From contig JAPKBN010000012.1 in assembly GCA_026421215.1 (NCBI GenBank), forward strand, positions 1 to 49,899: DNA of 49,899 bases. Reading direction: 5' to 3'. Below, in pieces: positions 33,556 through 42,286 of the stretch. The translations under genes were made by a program, and so were the position numbers. The stretch is from Dehalococcoidia bacterium (GTDB taxonomy: Bacteria; Chloroflexota; Dehalococcoidia; Lucifugimonadales; Lucifugimonadaceae). Position 1 is the first letter of the stretch. Each line of letters begins with the position of its first letter. Under the pieces are notes generated by a model. That model did not search any database. It worked only from the letters and a program-made list of their open reading frames with translations, and was not told where the DNA came from.

Positions 33556-34719
33556 ATGCCCGTAATGGACAAGCTAAAGAATCTCTCCGGAACGGCCGCC
33601 ATCGTCGGCGTCGCCGAGTCGGACAAGATCGGACGTACCCCGGACAAGGGCCCACTGGAGTTGCACGCCGAAGCCGGACGCAACGCCCTCGCGGACGCCG
33701 GAATCGACAAGAGCGAGGTCGACGGTGTTTTCACCGCCGGCTACTCGACATATGACGTCGCCGAGTACATGGGCATCACGCCTCATTTCACGGACTCCAC
33801 ATCCGTTGGCGGCTCTTCATTCGTAATCCACATCGCCCACGCAATCGCTGCTATACAGGCCGGTTACTGCGAAGTGGCGCTAATCACCCACGGGCAGACC
33901 GGTCGATCTGACCGCGCCCGTGCGGGCGGAAATCCTGGACTGCCTAGTGCCCAATACGAGGCCCCGTACGGCATCATCGGCCCGCCGGTCGCCTACTCAC
34001 TGGCCGCAAACCGTTACATGCACCAGTACGGCGAAGACCGGACGCGTGAGGCGATGGCAAACATTGCCGTCTCCACCCGCAAGTGGGCCAACATGAATGA
34101 GAAGGCCTTCTTCTATGACACGCCGATGACTTTCGACGAGTACCACGACTCTCGCTGGATCTCATGGCCGTTCCACCTACCGGACTGCTGTCTGGTGACG
34201 GACGCCGGCGCGGCGATCGTGATCACCTCTGCGGAACGTGCAAAGTCCACCAAAAAAGGCGGCGTGAGCATCCTGGGGGCGGCGGAAGGACACGACCACG
34301 CCGTCCTCCACCAGATGCCAGACCTGACCCGAACCTGGGGCCGGCACTCCGGACCACAGGCGCTCGAGATGGCCGGGTTGACTCACGACGATCTGGACCT
34401 GGCGATGATCTACGACTCGTTCACCTACACGGTGCTCGCGACGCTAGAGAGCCTCGGGTTCTGCGGACCGGGTGAAAGCCCGGACTTTGTAGCTGATCAG
34501 CGGACAGCGCCGGGCGGAGATTTCCCGCTCAACACGAATGGCGGTGGTCTTTCGTACACCCACCCGGGAATGTACGGAATCTTCACGGTTGTAGAAGCAG
34601 TACGACAACTCCGAGGAGAGACCGGCAAACGACAACTTGATGACTGCAACCTCGCCATGGCACACGGCACAGGCGGACTTCTTTCGTCCACCGGCACCGT
34701 GATTCTGGGAAGGGACTAA
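33556..34719 (+). CDS. SCP2-type thiolase-like protein, copy 1
   Basis: A 387-aa thiolase-fold protein of the lipid-transfer/SCP-x group. The usual nucleophilic Cys position reads VGGSSF (Ser87/Ser88), and the C-terminal Cys loop is replaced by HGTGG (His370), so it cannot be a standard thiolase. Tyrosines at Y286 (IYDSF), Y334 and Y340 (SYTHPGMYG) recall Ltp2-type retro-aldolases, where Tyr residues have been implicated. Together with the DUF35 protein encoded 7 bp downstream, this points to an acyl-CoA aldol-cleaving or C-C bond-processing complex (inference). Start ATG 33556. Confidence 0.9.
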   Translation: MPVMDKLKNLSGTAAIVGVAESDKIGRTPDKGPLELHAEAGRNALADAGIDKSEVDGVFTAGYSTYDVAEYMGITPHFTDSTSVGGSSFVIHIAHAIAAIQAGYCEVALITHGQTGRSDRARAGGNPGLPSAQYEAPYGIIGPPVAYSLAANRYMHQYGEDRTREAMANIAVSTRKWANMNEKAFFYDTPMTFDEYHDSRWISWPFHLPDCCLVTDAGAAIVITSAERAKSTKKGGVSILGAAEGHDHAVLHQMPDLTRTWGRHSGPQALEMAGLTHDDLDLAMIYDSFTYTVLATLESLGFCGPGESPDFVADQRTAPGGDFPLNTNGGGLSYTHPGMYGIFTVVEAVRQLRGETGKRQLDDCNLAMAHGTGGLLSSTGTVILGRD

Positions 34720-34726
34720 CACTCAT

Positions 34727-35143
34727 ATGGCAGACGGATACAACAAGCCGATCCCGATTCCGCAGCCGGAATCAGACAACTACTGGGAGGGCGCAAAAAC
34801 CGGTGAACTGCGTCTTCGCAAGTGTGACGACTGCAACCAGGCGTACTTCTACCCGAGGAACATCTGCCCGGATTGCGGAAACAACAACACCTCATGGATC
34901 GTGGCCAGTGGCAATGCAAAAATCCACACCTTCGCCATCGTCCACCGGCCCCCCCACCCTGGTTTCATGGACGACATCCCGTACGTCCCCGCGATAGTGG
35001 AGCTTGAGGAAGGTCCCCGGATGGCGACTCAGATCGTCAACGTAGAGGCTGACCCCAGCAAGATCTCCATAGACATGGCAGTCAAGGTAGTTTTCGAGTC
35101 GATCACAGACGAGATCTCCCTTCCGAAGTTCGAACCGGCGTAA
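34727..35143 (+). CDS. DUF35 OB-fold zinc-ribbon protein
   Basis: A 138-aa protein with an N-terminal rubredoxin-like zinc ribbon (Cys33, 36, 47, 50) and a C-terminal OB fold (DUF35). Proteins of this type bind acyl-CoA and form complexes with thiolase-like partners, as with steroid side-chain Ltp2 aldolases and archaeal thiolase/HMG-CoA synthase assemblies. It starts 7 bp after the first thiolase-like gene and is followed by a second such gene, so it could serve both. Confidence 0.9.
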   Translation: MADGYNKPIPIPQPESDNYWEGAKTGELRLRKCDDCNQAYFYPRNICPDCGNNNTSWIVASGNAKIHTFAIVHRPPHPGFMDDIPYVPAIVELEEGPRMATQIVNVEADPSKISIDMAVKVVFESITDEISLPKFEPA

Positions 35144-35171
35144 ACGGACTCTGAATGATCGTGTGCGAGAG

Positions 35172-35193
35172 GGACGGATCCACCGGTCCGTCC
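35172..35193 (+). terminator. hairpin between DUF35 and second thiolase-like gene
   Basis: ggacgga/tccgtcc stem of 7 bp with an 8-nt loop, followed by ttcatc. It could partly end transcription of the first pair of genes. Confidence 0.4.
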
Positions 35194-35267
35194 TTCATCG
35201 CATGCAGCCATGAATCCGTTTACGCGTCGATAGACGCACCGGGCCAGACCCGGGAAGGACCTATCAA

Positions 35268-36431
35268 ATGCCAGTAATGGACAAGCTGAAGGCGATATCC
35301 GGTTCAATCGCTATCGTGGGTGTCGCCGAATCGGACAATATCGGGCGCGTGCCTGACAAGGGTCCGATGGAGTTGCACGCGGAGGCCGGGCGTAACGCCC
35401 TAGCAGACGCCGGCATCGACAAGAGCGAGGTCGACGGCGTTTTCACCGCCGGTTACTCGACCTACGACATTGCCGAGTACATGGGTATCACTCCCCATTT
35501 CACTGACTCGACATCGGTCGGTGGATCGTCTTTCGTGATCCACATCGCCCACGCAATGGCCGCCATCGCTGCTGGCTACTGTGAGGTGGCGCTGATCACG
35601 CACGGCGAGTCCGGCCGTTCAAACCGGGCACGGGCCGCGGGCAACCCAGGGCTGGCCGGGGCGCAGTACGAAGCCCCGTACGGCATCATGGGAGCGCCAA
35701 TCGGCTATTCGTTGGCCGCAAACCGCTACATGCACCAGTACGGCGAGGACCGGACACGTGAAGCGATGGCAAACATCGCTGTCTCCACACGCAAGTGGGC
35801 CAACATGAACGAGAAGGCGTACTTTTACGACACGCCGATGACCTTTGACGAGTATCACGACTCCCGATGGGTATCGTGGCCCTTCCATTTGCCGGACTGC
35901 TGTCTGGTGACGGACGCGGGCGCGGCCATCGTGATCACTTCAGCCGAACGTGCGAAGTCGACCAAAAAGGGCGGCGTCAATGTCCTCGGTGTCGCCGAGG
36001 GTCACGATCACTCCGTACTGCACCAGATGCCGGACCTGACCCGAACCTGGGGCCGGCACACCGGACCACAGGCACTCGAGATGGCGGGCTTGACGCACGA
36101 CGACCTTGACCTGGCGATGATCTACGACTCGTTCACATACACGGTGATCGCTACGTTGGAGAGCCTCGGGTTCTGCGGACCGGGCGAAGGCCCGGACTTC
36201 GTCGCCAACCAGCGCACGGCGCCGGGCGGAGACTTCCCGCTCAACACGAACGGCGGAGGTCTTTCCTACACGCATCCGGGAATGTACGGCATTTTCACCG
36301 TCGTGGAGGCAGTCCGACAACTCCGAGGCGAAACGGGCCAGCGCCAGCTCGACACCTGCAAACTAGCCATGGCTCACGGCACCGGCGGGACACTCTCCTC
36401 GACCGGCACGGTAATCCTGGCCCGAGACTAA
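35268..36431 (+). CDS. SCP2-type thiolase-like protein, copy 2
   Basis: A 387-aa paralogue of the gene at 33556, colinear without gaps and differing at about 35 positions (about 91 % identity by hand count). The same residues are kept: GGSS at 85-88, Y286, Y334, Y340, His370. Differences are scattered and mostly conservative, with clusters near residues 9-14, 112-131 and 360-386. It may form a mixed complex with copy 1 around the single DUF35 protein. Start ATG 35268. Confidence 0.9.
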   Translation: MPVMDKLKAISGSIAIVGVAESDNIGRVPDKGPMELHAEAGRNALADAGIDKSEVDGVFTAGYSTYDIAEYMGITPHFTDSTSVGGSSFVIHIAHAMAAIAAGYCEVALITHGESGRSNRARAAGNPGLAGAQYEAPYGIMGAPIGYSLAANRYMHQYGEDRTREAMANIAVSTRKWANMNEKAYFYDTPMTFDEYHDSRWVSWPFHLPDCCLVTDAGAAIVITSAERAKSTKKGGVNVLGVAEGHDHSVLHQMPDLTRTWGRHTGPQALEMAGLTHDDLDLAMIYDSFTYTVIATLESLGFCGPGEGPDFVANQRTAPGGDFPLNTNGGGLSYTHPGMYGIFTVVEAVRQLRGETGQRQLDTCKLAMAHGTGGTLSSTGTVILARD

Positions 36432-36458
36432 GGTCCGTTTGACCTGACTGGAACTCAT

Positions 36459-36490
36459 AAAAGGGGCGGACCTTCGGGTTCGCCCCTTTT
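36459..36490 (+). terminator. intrinsic terminator with UUCG tetraloop
   Basis: aaaaggggcg pairs with cgcccctttt and the stem continues inward through gacc/ggtt to a TTCG loop: 14 bp in all, ending in a T-run. It is a strong intrinsic terminator, and the A-run on the other side lets it work in both directions. It lies 28 bp after the second thiolase-like gene. Confidence 0.9.
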
Positions 36491-36612
36491 CGCGCCATGC
36501 GGTACCTGTGAAGATCAGCGCCCGAGAGGAATACAATTACTCTTTGCGTTTGCGGACCCCGCACTCTCGCATTCGGGCACGCACGCTGATCCGATATCCA
36601 CAGGACATTTGA

Positions 36613-37533
36613 ATGGGCAACGTTCGCCACTTTCTCTCGGTCACAGATCTTGCCCCTTCAGAGGTTCGAGAGGTGATCGCGCGCGGCCGAGCATTGAAGG
36701 CGGGAGAGCCATCGCAGGCGCTGGCCGGAAAGTCCATCGCGATCCTGTTTGAGAAGCCATCTCTGCGCACCAAGCTGAGCTTCGAGGTCGGGATACACCG
36801 CCTCGGAGGCCACCCGATCTACTTCTCACCTGAAGAGGTGGGGCTCGGCAAACGTGAGCCTGTTCAGGATGTGGCCCGCGTGATGTCGCGCATGGCCGAC
36901 GCCGCGATCATCCGGACCTTTGATCACGGAATCCTAGAACAGTTCTCTGAGGCAGCAACAATCCCTGTGATCAATGCTCTGACGGACGGAGAGCACCCTT
37001 GCCAGACGCTGGCGGATCTTCAGACCATTGAAGAGAGCAAAGGGTCGCTTGGCGGCGCGAGGGTGGCTTACATCGGTGACGGCAATAACGTCGCGATCAG
37101 CCTCGCCCTTGGAATGGCATCTACCGGCGGTCATCTGACCATCGCATCCCCCGGCGGGTACACCCTGCCGGAAACGACCGAGATCGACGTTGCACCCCTG
37201 AACGCAAAAAGCGGCGGAAGCCTGAAGTTGGTGAGCGATCCCGTAGAAGCGGTCAGCGATGCCGACATCGTTTATACGGACGTGTGGACAAGCATGGGGC
37301 AGGAAGAGGAAACCACAATCCGGCTCGAGGCATTCAAGGGCTACCAGGTAAATCCAGCGCTGCTGGATAAAGCCCCATCAGGGGTCCGATTCATGCACGA
37401 CCTACCAGCGCACCCGGGCGAGGAGATCTCGGACGGTTTGTTGACAGATCCAAGGTCGATCGCGTTCGACCAGGCCGAAAATCGCCTTCACGCGCAGGCC
37501 GGCCTCCTACACTTCCTGTTCTCCGGAGCCTGA
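36613..37533 (+). CDS. argF: ornithine carbamoyltransferase
   Basis: Forms citrulline from ornithine and carbamoyl phosphate in arginine synthesis. The 306-aa protein has the carbamoyl phosphate motif as KPSLRT (48-53), HPCQ (128-131) and DVWTSMGQE (223-231). The ornithine-site motif usually written HCLPA is HDLPAH here (262-267), so the Cys is replaced by Asp263. AGGA lies 7 nt before the ATG. It is followed 4 bp later by der. Confidence 0.92.
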   Translation: MGNVRHFLSVTDLAPSEVREVIARGRALKAGEPSQALAGKSIAILFEKPSLRTKLSFEVGIHRLGGHPIYFSPEEVGLGKREPVQDVARVMSRMADAAIIRTFDHGILEQFSEAATIPVINALTDGEHPCQTLADLQTIEESKGSLGGARVAYIGDGNNVAISLALGMASTGGHLTIASPGGYTLPETTEIDVAPLNAKSGGSLKLVSDPVEAVSDADIVYTDVWTSMGQEEETTIRLEAFKGYQVNPALLDKAPSGVRFMHDLPAHPGEEISDGLLTDPRSIAFDQAENRLHAQAGLLHFLFSGA

Positions 37534-37537
37534 TGCC

Positions 37538-38860
37538 GTGGCAATCCCGGTAATCGCCATAGTGGGCCGGCCAAACGTCGGCAAGTCCACACTGTTTAAC
37601 CGGCTCGCCGGTGAGCGCATTGCCGTGGTCAGCGATATCGCCGGAACGACTCGCGATCGAGTCTCCGCAGACGCCAAATGGAAAGAAGAGCCTTACATTC
37701 TTGTCGATACCGCCGGTATCGAAGGCAACAGTGAAGACATCTTCTGGCCAGACATGCAGTCCCAGGTCCTGAAAGCACTGGACGAAGCCGACTCCCTGAT
37801 CTTCGTCACCGACACGCGCCAGGGCCTGACCACCGCCGACCGCGACGCCGCAAACCTAATCCGCCGGTACCACAAACCCGTGATCCTCGCCGCTAACAAG
37901 GCGGACAACTTCGAACGGGAACAAGACGCCGTCGAGGCATACGAACTGGATTTAGGCGATCCGATTCCAATCAGCGCCTATCACAACATCGGCATCTCGG
38001 ATCTCATGGAAGCCGTGATGACTACCGTGGTCGGGGAAGACGAGGAGGAGTTCGGGAAAGATGTCCGGATCTCCATCGTCGGCCGCCCGAATGTCGGCAA
38101 ATCTGCGCTACTTAACGCGCTTACCGGCGAAGAGCGGGCTCTGGTGAGCGACATTCCCGGAACGACAAGAGATTCGGTCGACAGCCGATACCATTACGTC
38201 GACGACGGAACAGAAATGGACCTCAGGTTCATCGACACAGCCGGACTGAGACGCCGCGGCAAGACCGAGCAAGGCATAGAGAAATACAGTGCGTTGCGGA
38301 CCATCCAGGCTATCGAACGATCACACACTACGCTGATAGTCCTGGACGCGACCGAGTTCGTCACCGCTCAGGACCTGCACGTGGGCGGATACGCCGCCGA
38401 TTCAGCGCGTGGTCTGGTTGTGGTCGTCAACAAATGGGACCTTTCGAGAGAACTAAAGCTAACTCAGGAAGAGGCGAGGGAAGAGATTCGGGATCGCTTC
38501 AAGTTCCTCCCGAACTCCTCGATCGTGTTCACATCGGCACTGACCGGCCGCGGGCTGGACCGGCTCTTGAAGGCCACAGTCGCGACCTACTTTGAGTGGA
38601 CGAAAAAGATCCCGGCCGGAGATCTCACACGGGTAGTGATTGATGCACTCGGCGCCCACCCACCCCCCAGAGGCGGGTATCGGCGTGTGCGGTTGCGCAA
38701 GGTTGCCCAGACACGAACCGGCCCTCCTACGTTCACTTTTCACATGGCAAACCCGGACTTAATCCACTTCTCGTATCGGCGTTATCTCGATAACCGTTTG
38801 CGTGACGCTTTCGGATTTGATGGCAGCCCGTTACGGTTACGGTTCGTAGGGGGAGCCTGA
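37538..38860 (+). CDS. der: ribosome biogenesis GTPase Der
   Basis: Essential GTPase for 50S ribosome assembly. The 440-aa protein carries two G domains, each with GRPNVGKS (10-17 and near 186-193), DTAG and NKxD motifs, then a KH-like C-terminal domain. GTG start with GGAG 9 nt upstream. The stop overlaps the plsY start as TGATG. The argF-der link with plsY and gpsA forms one operon. Confidence 0.95.
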   Translation: MAIPVIAIVGRPNVGKSTLFNRLAGERIAVVSDIAGTTRDRVSADAKWKEEPYILVDTAGIEGNSEDIFWPDMQSQVLKALDEADSLIFVTDTRQGLTTADRDAANLIRRYHKPVILAANKADNFEREQDAVEAYELDLGDPIPISAYHNIGISDLMEAVMTTVVGEDEEEFGKDVRISIVGRPNVGKSALLNALTGEERALVSDIPGTTRDSVDSRYHYVDDGTEMDLRFIDTAGLRRRGKTEQGIEKYSALRTIQAIERSHTTLIVLDATEFVTAQDLHVGGYAADSARGLVVVVNKWDLSRELKLTQEEAREEIRDRFKFLPNSSIVFTSALTGRGLDRLLKATVATYFEWTKKIPAGDLTRVVIDALGAHPPPRGGYRRVRLRKVAQTRTGPPTFTFHMANPDLIHFSYRRYLDNRLRDAFGFDGSPLRLRFVGGA

Positions 38861-39501
38861 TGGAACCCGTGTTGTTCGCGGGATCTTTGATCGTCGCCTA
38901 TTTACTGGGCGCATTCCCGACCGGATTACTGGTCGGGAAACTGGTTCGCGGCGTGGACATACGTCGCTACGGCAGCGGTAGCACCGGCTCCACGAACGTC
39001 TACAGGACCCTTGGAAAGATCCCAGCTGCTTCCGTCGTGCTCCTCGACATCGCCAAAGGCATCGTGACCGTTGGCATCGCTTGGGCAGCCACGGACGACA
39101 ACGAATATGCGCTCGCGCTTGCTGGCGTCGCCGTCATCGTCGGCCACAGCTGGCCCGTCTTTTCAGGTTTTCGGGGCGGCAAAGGCGTGATGACGGGCTG
39201 GGGCGCAATGATCGCGCTGTCGCCGATCGCGGCGGGCATCACCGCCGTAGGATGGCTCGTCGTTACCATCACGAAATACGTCTCGATCGGATCGCTGTTC
39301 GGCACCGCACTGGGAAGCGTCACCATCGTCATACTCGGTGTAATCGGACTGGTACCAATGGAATACACCGTCTTCTCGGTAGGCGGTTCGTTGGTAATAT
39401 TCATCAGGCATACGGAAAACATCCGCCGTCTGATATCGGGTGCCGAAAAACCGGTGACGGAGCCCGGCAGACCTAGCCGCGCCCGTACACGCGAGAGCTA
39501 G
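38860..39501 (+). CDS. plsY: acyl-phosphate:glycerol-3-phosphate acyltransferase PlsY
   Basis: A 213-aa inner-membrane enzyme that acylates glycerol-3-phosphate, the first step of phospholipid synthesis. It has about five membrane segments, GSGSTGSTNVYRTLGK (the G3P/acyl-phosphate motif) and FSGFRGGKGVMTGWG. The start overlaps the der stop. The next gene makes its substrate, so pathway and operon agree. Confidence 0.93.
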   Translation: MEPVLFAGSLIVAYLLGAFPTGLLVGKLVRGVDIRRYGSGSTGSTNVYRTLGKIPAASVVLLDIAKGIVTVGIAWAATDDNEYALALAGVAVIVGHSWPVFSGFRGGKGVMTGWGAMIALSPIAAGITAVGWLVVTITKYVSIGSLFGTALGSVTIVILGVIGLVPMEYTVFSVGGSLVIFIRHTENIRRLISGAEKPVTEPGRPSRARTRES

Positions 39502-39511
39502 GAACCTCCAC

Positions 39512-40516
39512 ATGGCGCAAGTCGGAGTTGTAGGAACGACAAGCTGGGGCACGACCCTCGCTATTTTACTTGGCCGCTCCGGCCACGACGTCACCTTATG
39601 GGCACGAACTGATGCCGATGCCGATCTTCTGAGGGTGACCCGGAGGAATGATCGGTTCTTGCCCGGAGTCGATTTTCCGGACGGATTGAAGGTCACAGCG
39701 AACACGTCGGAGGCCTTTGGGCGTGCCGAACTGGTGTTGCAAGCAGTGCCGGCATCGTCGGTTACCGAAAACGCTACAAGGATCGCTTCATCCGTATCCC
39801 GTGACGCGATCATTATCAGCGCCACCAAGGGCATCGACGAGGCCACCGGCCAGCGAATGTCTCAGCTGATCGGGACAGCACTGGGGCGGAACGATGTCGG
39901 TGCGCTCTCCGGCCCGAACCTGGCTCTGGAGATCGCCGAGGGCAAGCCAGCGACTACAACGGTCGCGCACGCCGATGAGTCAGCCGCAGCGACGGTCCAG
40001 GGCATCCTGAACTCAAGCGTATTCCGGGTTTACACGAGCTCCGATCTGATCGGGGTCGAACTTGGAGGCGCACTCAAGAACATAATTACCATCGGCGCAG
40101 GTTTCATCGATGGCCACGGCCTCGGGAACAACAGCAAGTCGGCTTTCGTGACACGAGGACTCGCCGAAATCACCCGCCTCGGTGTGGCGATGGGAGCGCA
40201 AGCGGAGACCTTCGCCGGGCTGTCTGGCATGGGCGACCTGATCACCTCCTGTTACAGCGGGTTGTCCCGGAACCGGTTCGTGGGCCAGGAGCTTGCGAAG
40301 GGACTTTCAGCCGCCGAGATTGTCGCCGGGATGGACCAGGTCGCAGAAGGCATAAAGACGACGCACGCCGCGGTTACCGTTGCAGAGTCTCTCGGCGTGG
40401 ATATGCCGATCGCCAGAGTGACAATGGCCGTGCTGGACGGGGAGCTAGACCCAAATTCAGCGATCGCTGGACTTATGACACGTGCACCCGTTTCGGAGAC
40501 GGAGTCGACGCATTAA
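39512..40516 (+). CDS. gpsA: NAD(P)-dependent glycerol-3-phosphate dehydrogenase
   Basis: Reduces dihydroxyacetone phosphate to sn-glycerol-3-phosphate, feeding PlsY. The 334-aa protein begins VGVVGTTSWGTTLAILLGRSGHDVTLWAR (Rossmann, with TTSWGT for the usual GAGSWGT), and has SATKGID, LSGPNLALEIA, GGALKNIITIGAG with the catalytic Lys, and GMGDLITSCYS. AGGA lies 8 nt before the ATG. Confidence 0.94.
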   Translation: MAQVGVVGTTSWGTTLAILLGRSGHDVTLWARTDADADLLRVTRRNDRFLPGVDFPDGLKVTANTSEAFGRAELVLQAVPASSVTENATRIASSVSRDAIIISATKGIDEATGQRMSQLIGTALGRNDVGALSGPNLALEIAEGKPATTTVAHADESAAATVQGILNSSVFRVYTSSDLIGVELGGALKNIITIGAGFIDGHGLGNNSKSAFVTRGLAEITRLGVAMGAQAETFAGLSGMGDLITSCYSGLSRNRFVGQELAKGLSAAEIVAGMDQVAEGIKTTHAAVTVAESLGVDMPIARVTMAVLDGELDPNSAIAGLMTRAPVSETESTH

Positions 40517-40550
40517 CGAACCCGGAAATATGTTTAGTCTCCCCTGCATA

Positions 40551-41300
40551 TCAAGGGGCTTCAAGATCTCCAAGTTCGTACGTCACCGCAGCTACCGTTG
40601 CAATGGCCGCCGTTTCGGCACGAAGAATCCGGCTGCCAAGTGTCACAGGCAGGGCTCCGCATTGCTTAAGAAACTCGATCTCCGCCTCGGTAAGCCCGCC
40701 TTTGGGCCCGATCACGATGCTGATCGCGTCATGAGAGCCCGCATCCTGAGTCTTGAGTACCTCACGCAGGCTGGTGGAGGTCTCCCCTTCCCACGGCACG
40801 ATCAATAGCCCCGTGGGCGGATCTGCAAACGCGGCATCCATTGCAACGGGTGAGACGACTTCTGGCACGAACACCCGGCCTGACTGCTCTACGGCCTCCT
40901 GTATGATCCTCGCCCAGCGTGCCTGGCGGCCCTCAGAAGCCCCGGTCGCTCCCGCCCCTGACACTCTTTCAGTCAGTAGCGGAATGAAGCGCTTCACGCC
41001 AAGTTCGACACCCTTCTGTAAAACGAGTTCAAACTGGGCCGCATCGATCAACGATTGGTACAGCGTGATATCGACCCGAGGCTCGGTGCTGGGCCGGGTG
41101 ACGTCTACGACATGTCCCTCAACAAACCGCGATGAAACGTCATCAAGTTCGATCGTCCACTCGGTGCCACTTCCGTCAAAAACGCCGATCTCTTCACTGG
41201 CCCGCATCCTGAGCACGCGCGACAGCTGCCTTGCGATGTCTCTTGGAAACCGGACAGGGCCTTCTGCTGGCATCCCGTCCGGCAGGTAAAACCGGTGCAT
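40551..41300 (-). CDS. rsmE: 16S rRNA m3U1498 methyltransferase
   Basis: A 249-aa SPOUT methyltransferase that modifies U1498 of 16S rRNA. It has an N-terminal PUA-like domain (RFPRDIARQLSRVLRMRASEEIGVFDGSG) and the knotted C-terminal domain with IVIGPKGGLTEAEIEFL and LGSRILRAETAAIATVAAV. ATG 41300 is preferred to a TTG at 41312. It is the last gene of the hrcA-dnaJ-prmA-rsmE run. Confidence 0.93.
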   Translation of the reverse strand: MHRFYLPDGMPAEGPVRFPRDIARQLSRVLRMRASEEIGVFDGSGTEWTIELDDVSSRFVEGHVVDVTRPSTEPRVDITLYQSLIDAAQFELVLQKGVELGVKRFIPLLTERVSGAGATGASEGRQARWARIIQEAVEQSGRVFVPEVVSPVAMDAAFADPPTGLLIVPWEGETSTSLREVLKTQDAGSHDAISIVIGPKGGLTEAEIEFLKQCGALPVTLGSRILRAETAAIATVAAVTYELGDLEAP

Positions 41301-41330
41301 GGAACTACTCAAAACGTTTCCGGGAACTGA

Positions 41331-42233
41331 TCAGGAACGCATCACGGCAGAAAAAGCCGCCCAGTCGCCTGAAATGGTGAGATCGGTGAACTCGGCACCC
41401 GCCTCTGTAAAGGCCGTTTCAACCTCGTCCTTACGCTCGGCGAGCAAACCCGAGCCAACGAACACGCCATCATGCGCCAGTGTCGCCACTATGTGTGGTG
41501 CGAGCACAATAAGAATGTTGGCAGAAATGTTGGCCACGGTCACGTCGATTGATCCGGCCGGGATGATCGAATTCGGCAGACTGCCAAGATGGAAATCGGC
41601 CTCATGTTCGAGGTCGTTCTTGCCCAGGTTATCGTGGCTGGCCTTTATCGCATCGGCCTCGATGTCCAGCCCGGTCACGGACCCGGCACCCAGCTTGAAC
41701 GCAGCCAGGGTCAGTATCCCGGAACCGCAACCCAGATCAAGCACCTTACAACCCGGGGAGATCGTTTTCTCAAGATAAAGCATGCACATCCGGGTTGTGG
41801 GATGGTGTCCCGTCCCGAACGCCAACCCGGGGTCTAGCTTGATCACGATGTCGTCCGACTTCCGGTCCCAGTTTGAGCCTTCCGGAGCGATCACCATTCT
41901 CTTGCCCACGCGAACAGACTCGAACTCCTGGAGTTCCCATTCCCGATCCTCGAGTATTCGTTCTTTCAAGGGCGGAATGGGGTGCAAGTAGGAGATTAAT
42001 CGCAATCCAAGATCAATTTTGGAACGCCGATCGTCCGTTGTGGCGTCGATCGGAAGATAGGCTCTCACAATCACAGGCGCGTTCACCGGCGGTGTCTCGC
42101 CCTCGTCCGGATTGAAGCCACCAGCCTCTTCGACAACGACCCCACCTTCACCGTAGCGGGCGAACAGGTGAGTCAGAGGCTCTGCATACTCCCCCGGAGC
42201 CTCGGTGCTTAATTCAAGCCATTGAGAGGGCAT
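41331..42233 (-). CDS. prmA: ribosomal protein L11 methyltransferase
   Basis: A 300-aa class I SAM methyltransferase that trimethylates L11 in known systems. An N-terminal recognition domain (WLELSTEAPGEYAEPLTHLF) precedes the SAM domain: GLAFGTGHHPTTRMCM, VLDLGCGSGILTLAAFKLGA, TVANISANI. It sits 53 bp after dnaJ and 30 bp before rsmE, the usual bacterial arrangement. Confidence 0.93.
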   Translation of the reverse strand: MPSQWLELSTEAPGEYAEPLTHLFARYGEGGVVVEEAGGFNPDEGETPPVNAPVIVRAYLPIDATTDDRRSKIDLGLRLISYLHPIPPLKERILEDREWELQEFESVRVGKRMVIAPEGSNWDRKSDDIVIKLDPGLAFGTGHHPTTRMCMLYLEKTISPGCKVLDLGCGSGILTLAAFKLGAGSVTGLDIEADAIKASHDNLGKNDLEHEADFHLGSLPNSIIPAGSIDVTVANISANILIVLAPHIVATLAHDGVFVGSGLLAERKDEVETAFTEAGAEFTDLTISGDWAAFSAVMRS

Positions 42234-42286
42234 TTCGTGTTAGCCGCGTTCCGCGATGCAAGATTCGGGAAGAAAGTTGTCCGGCA

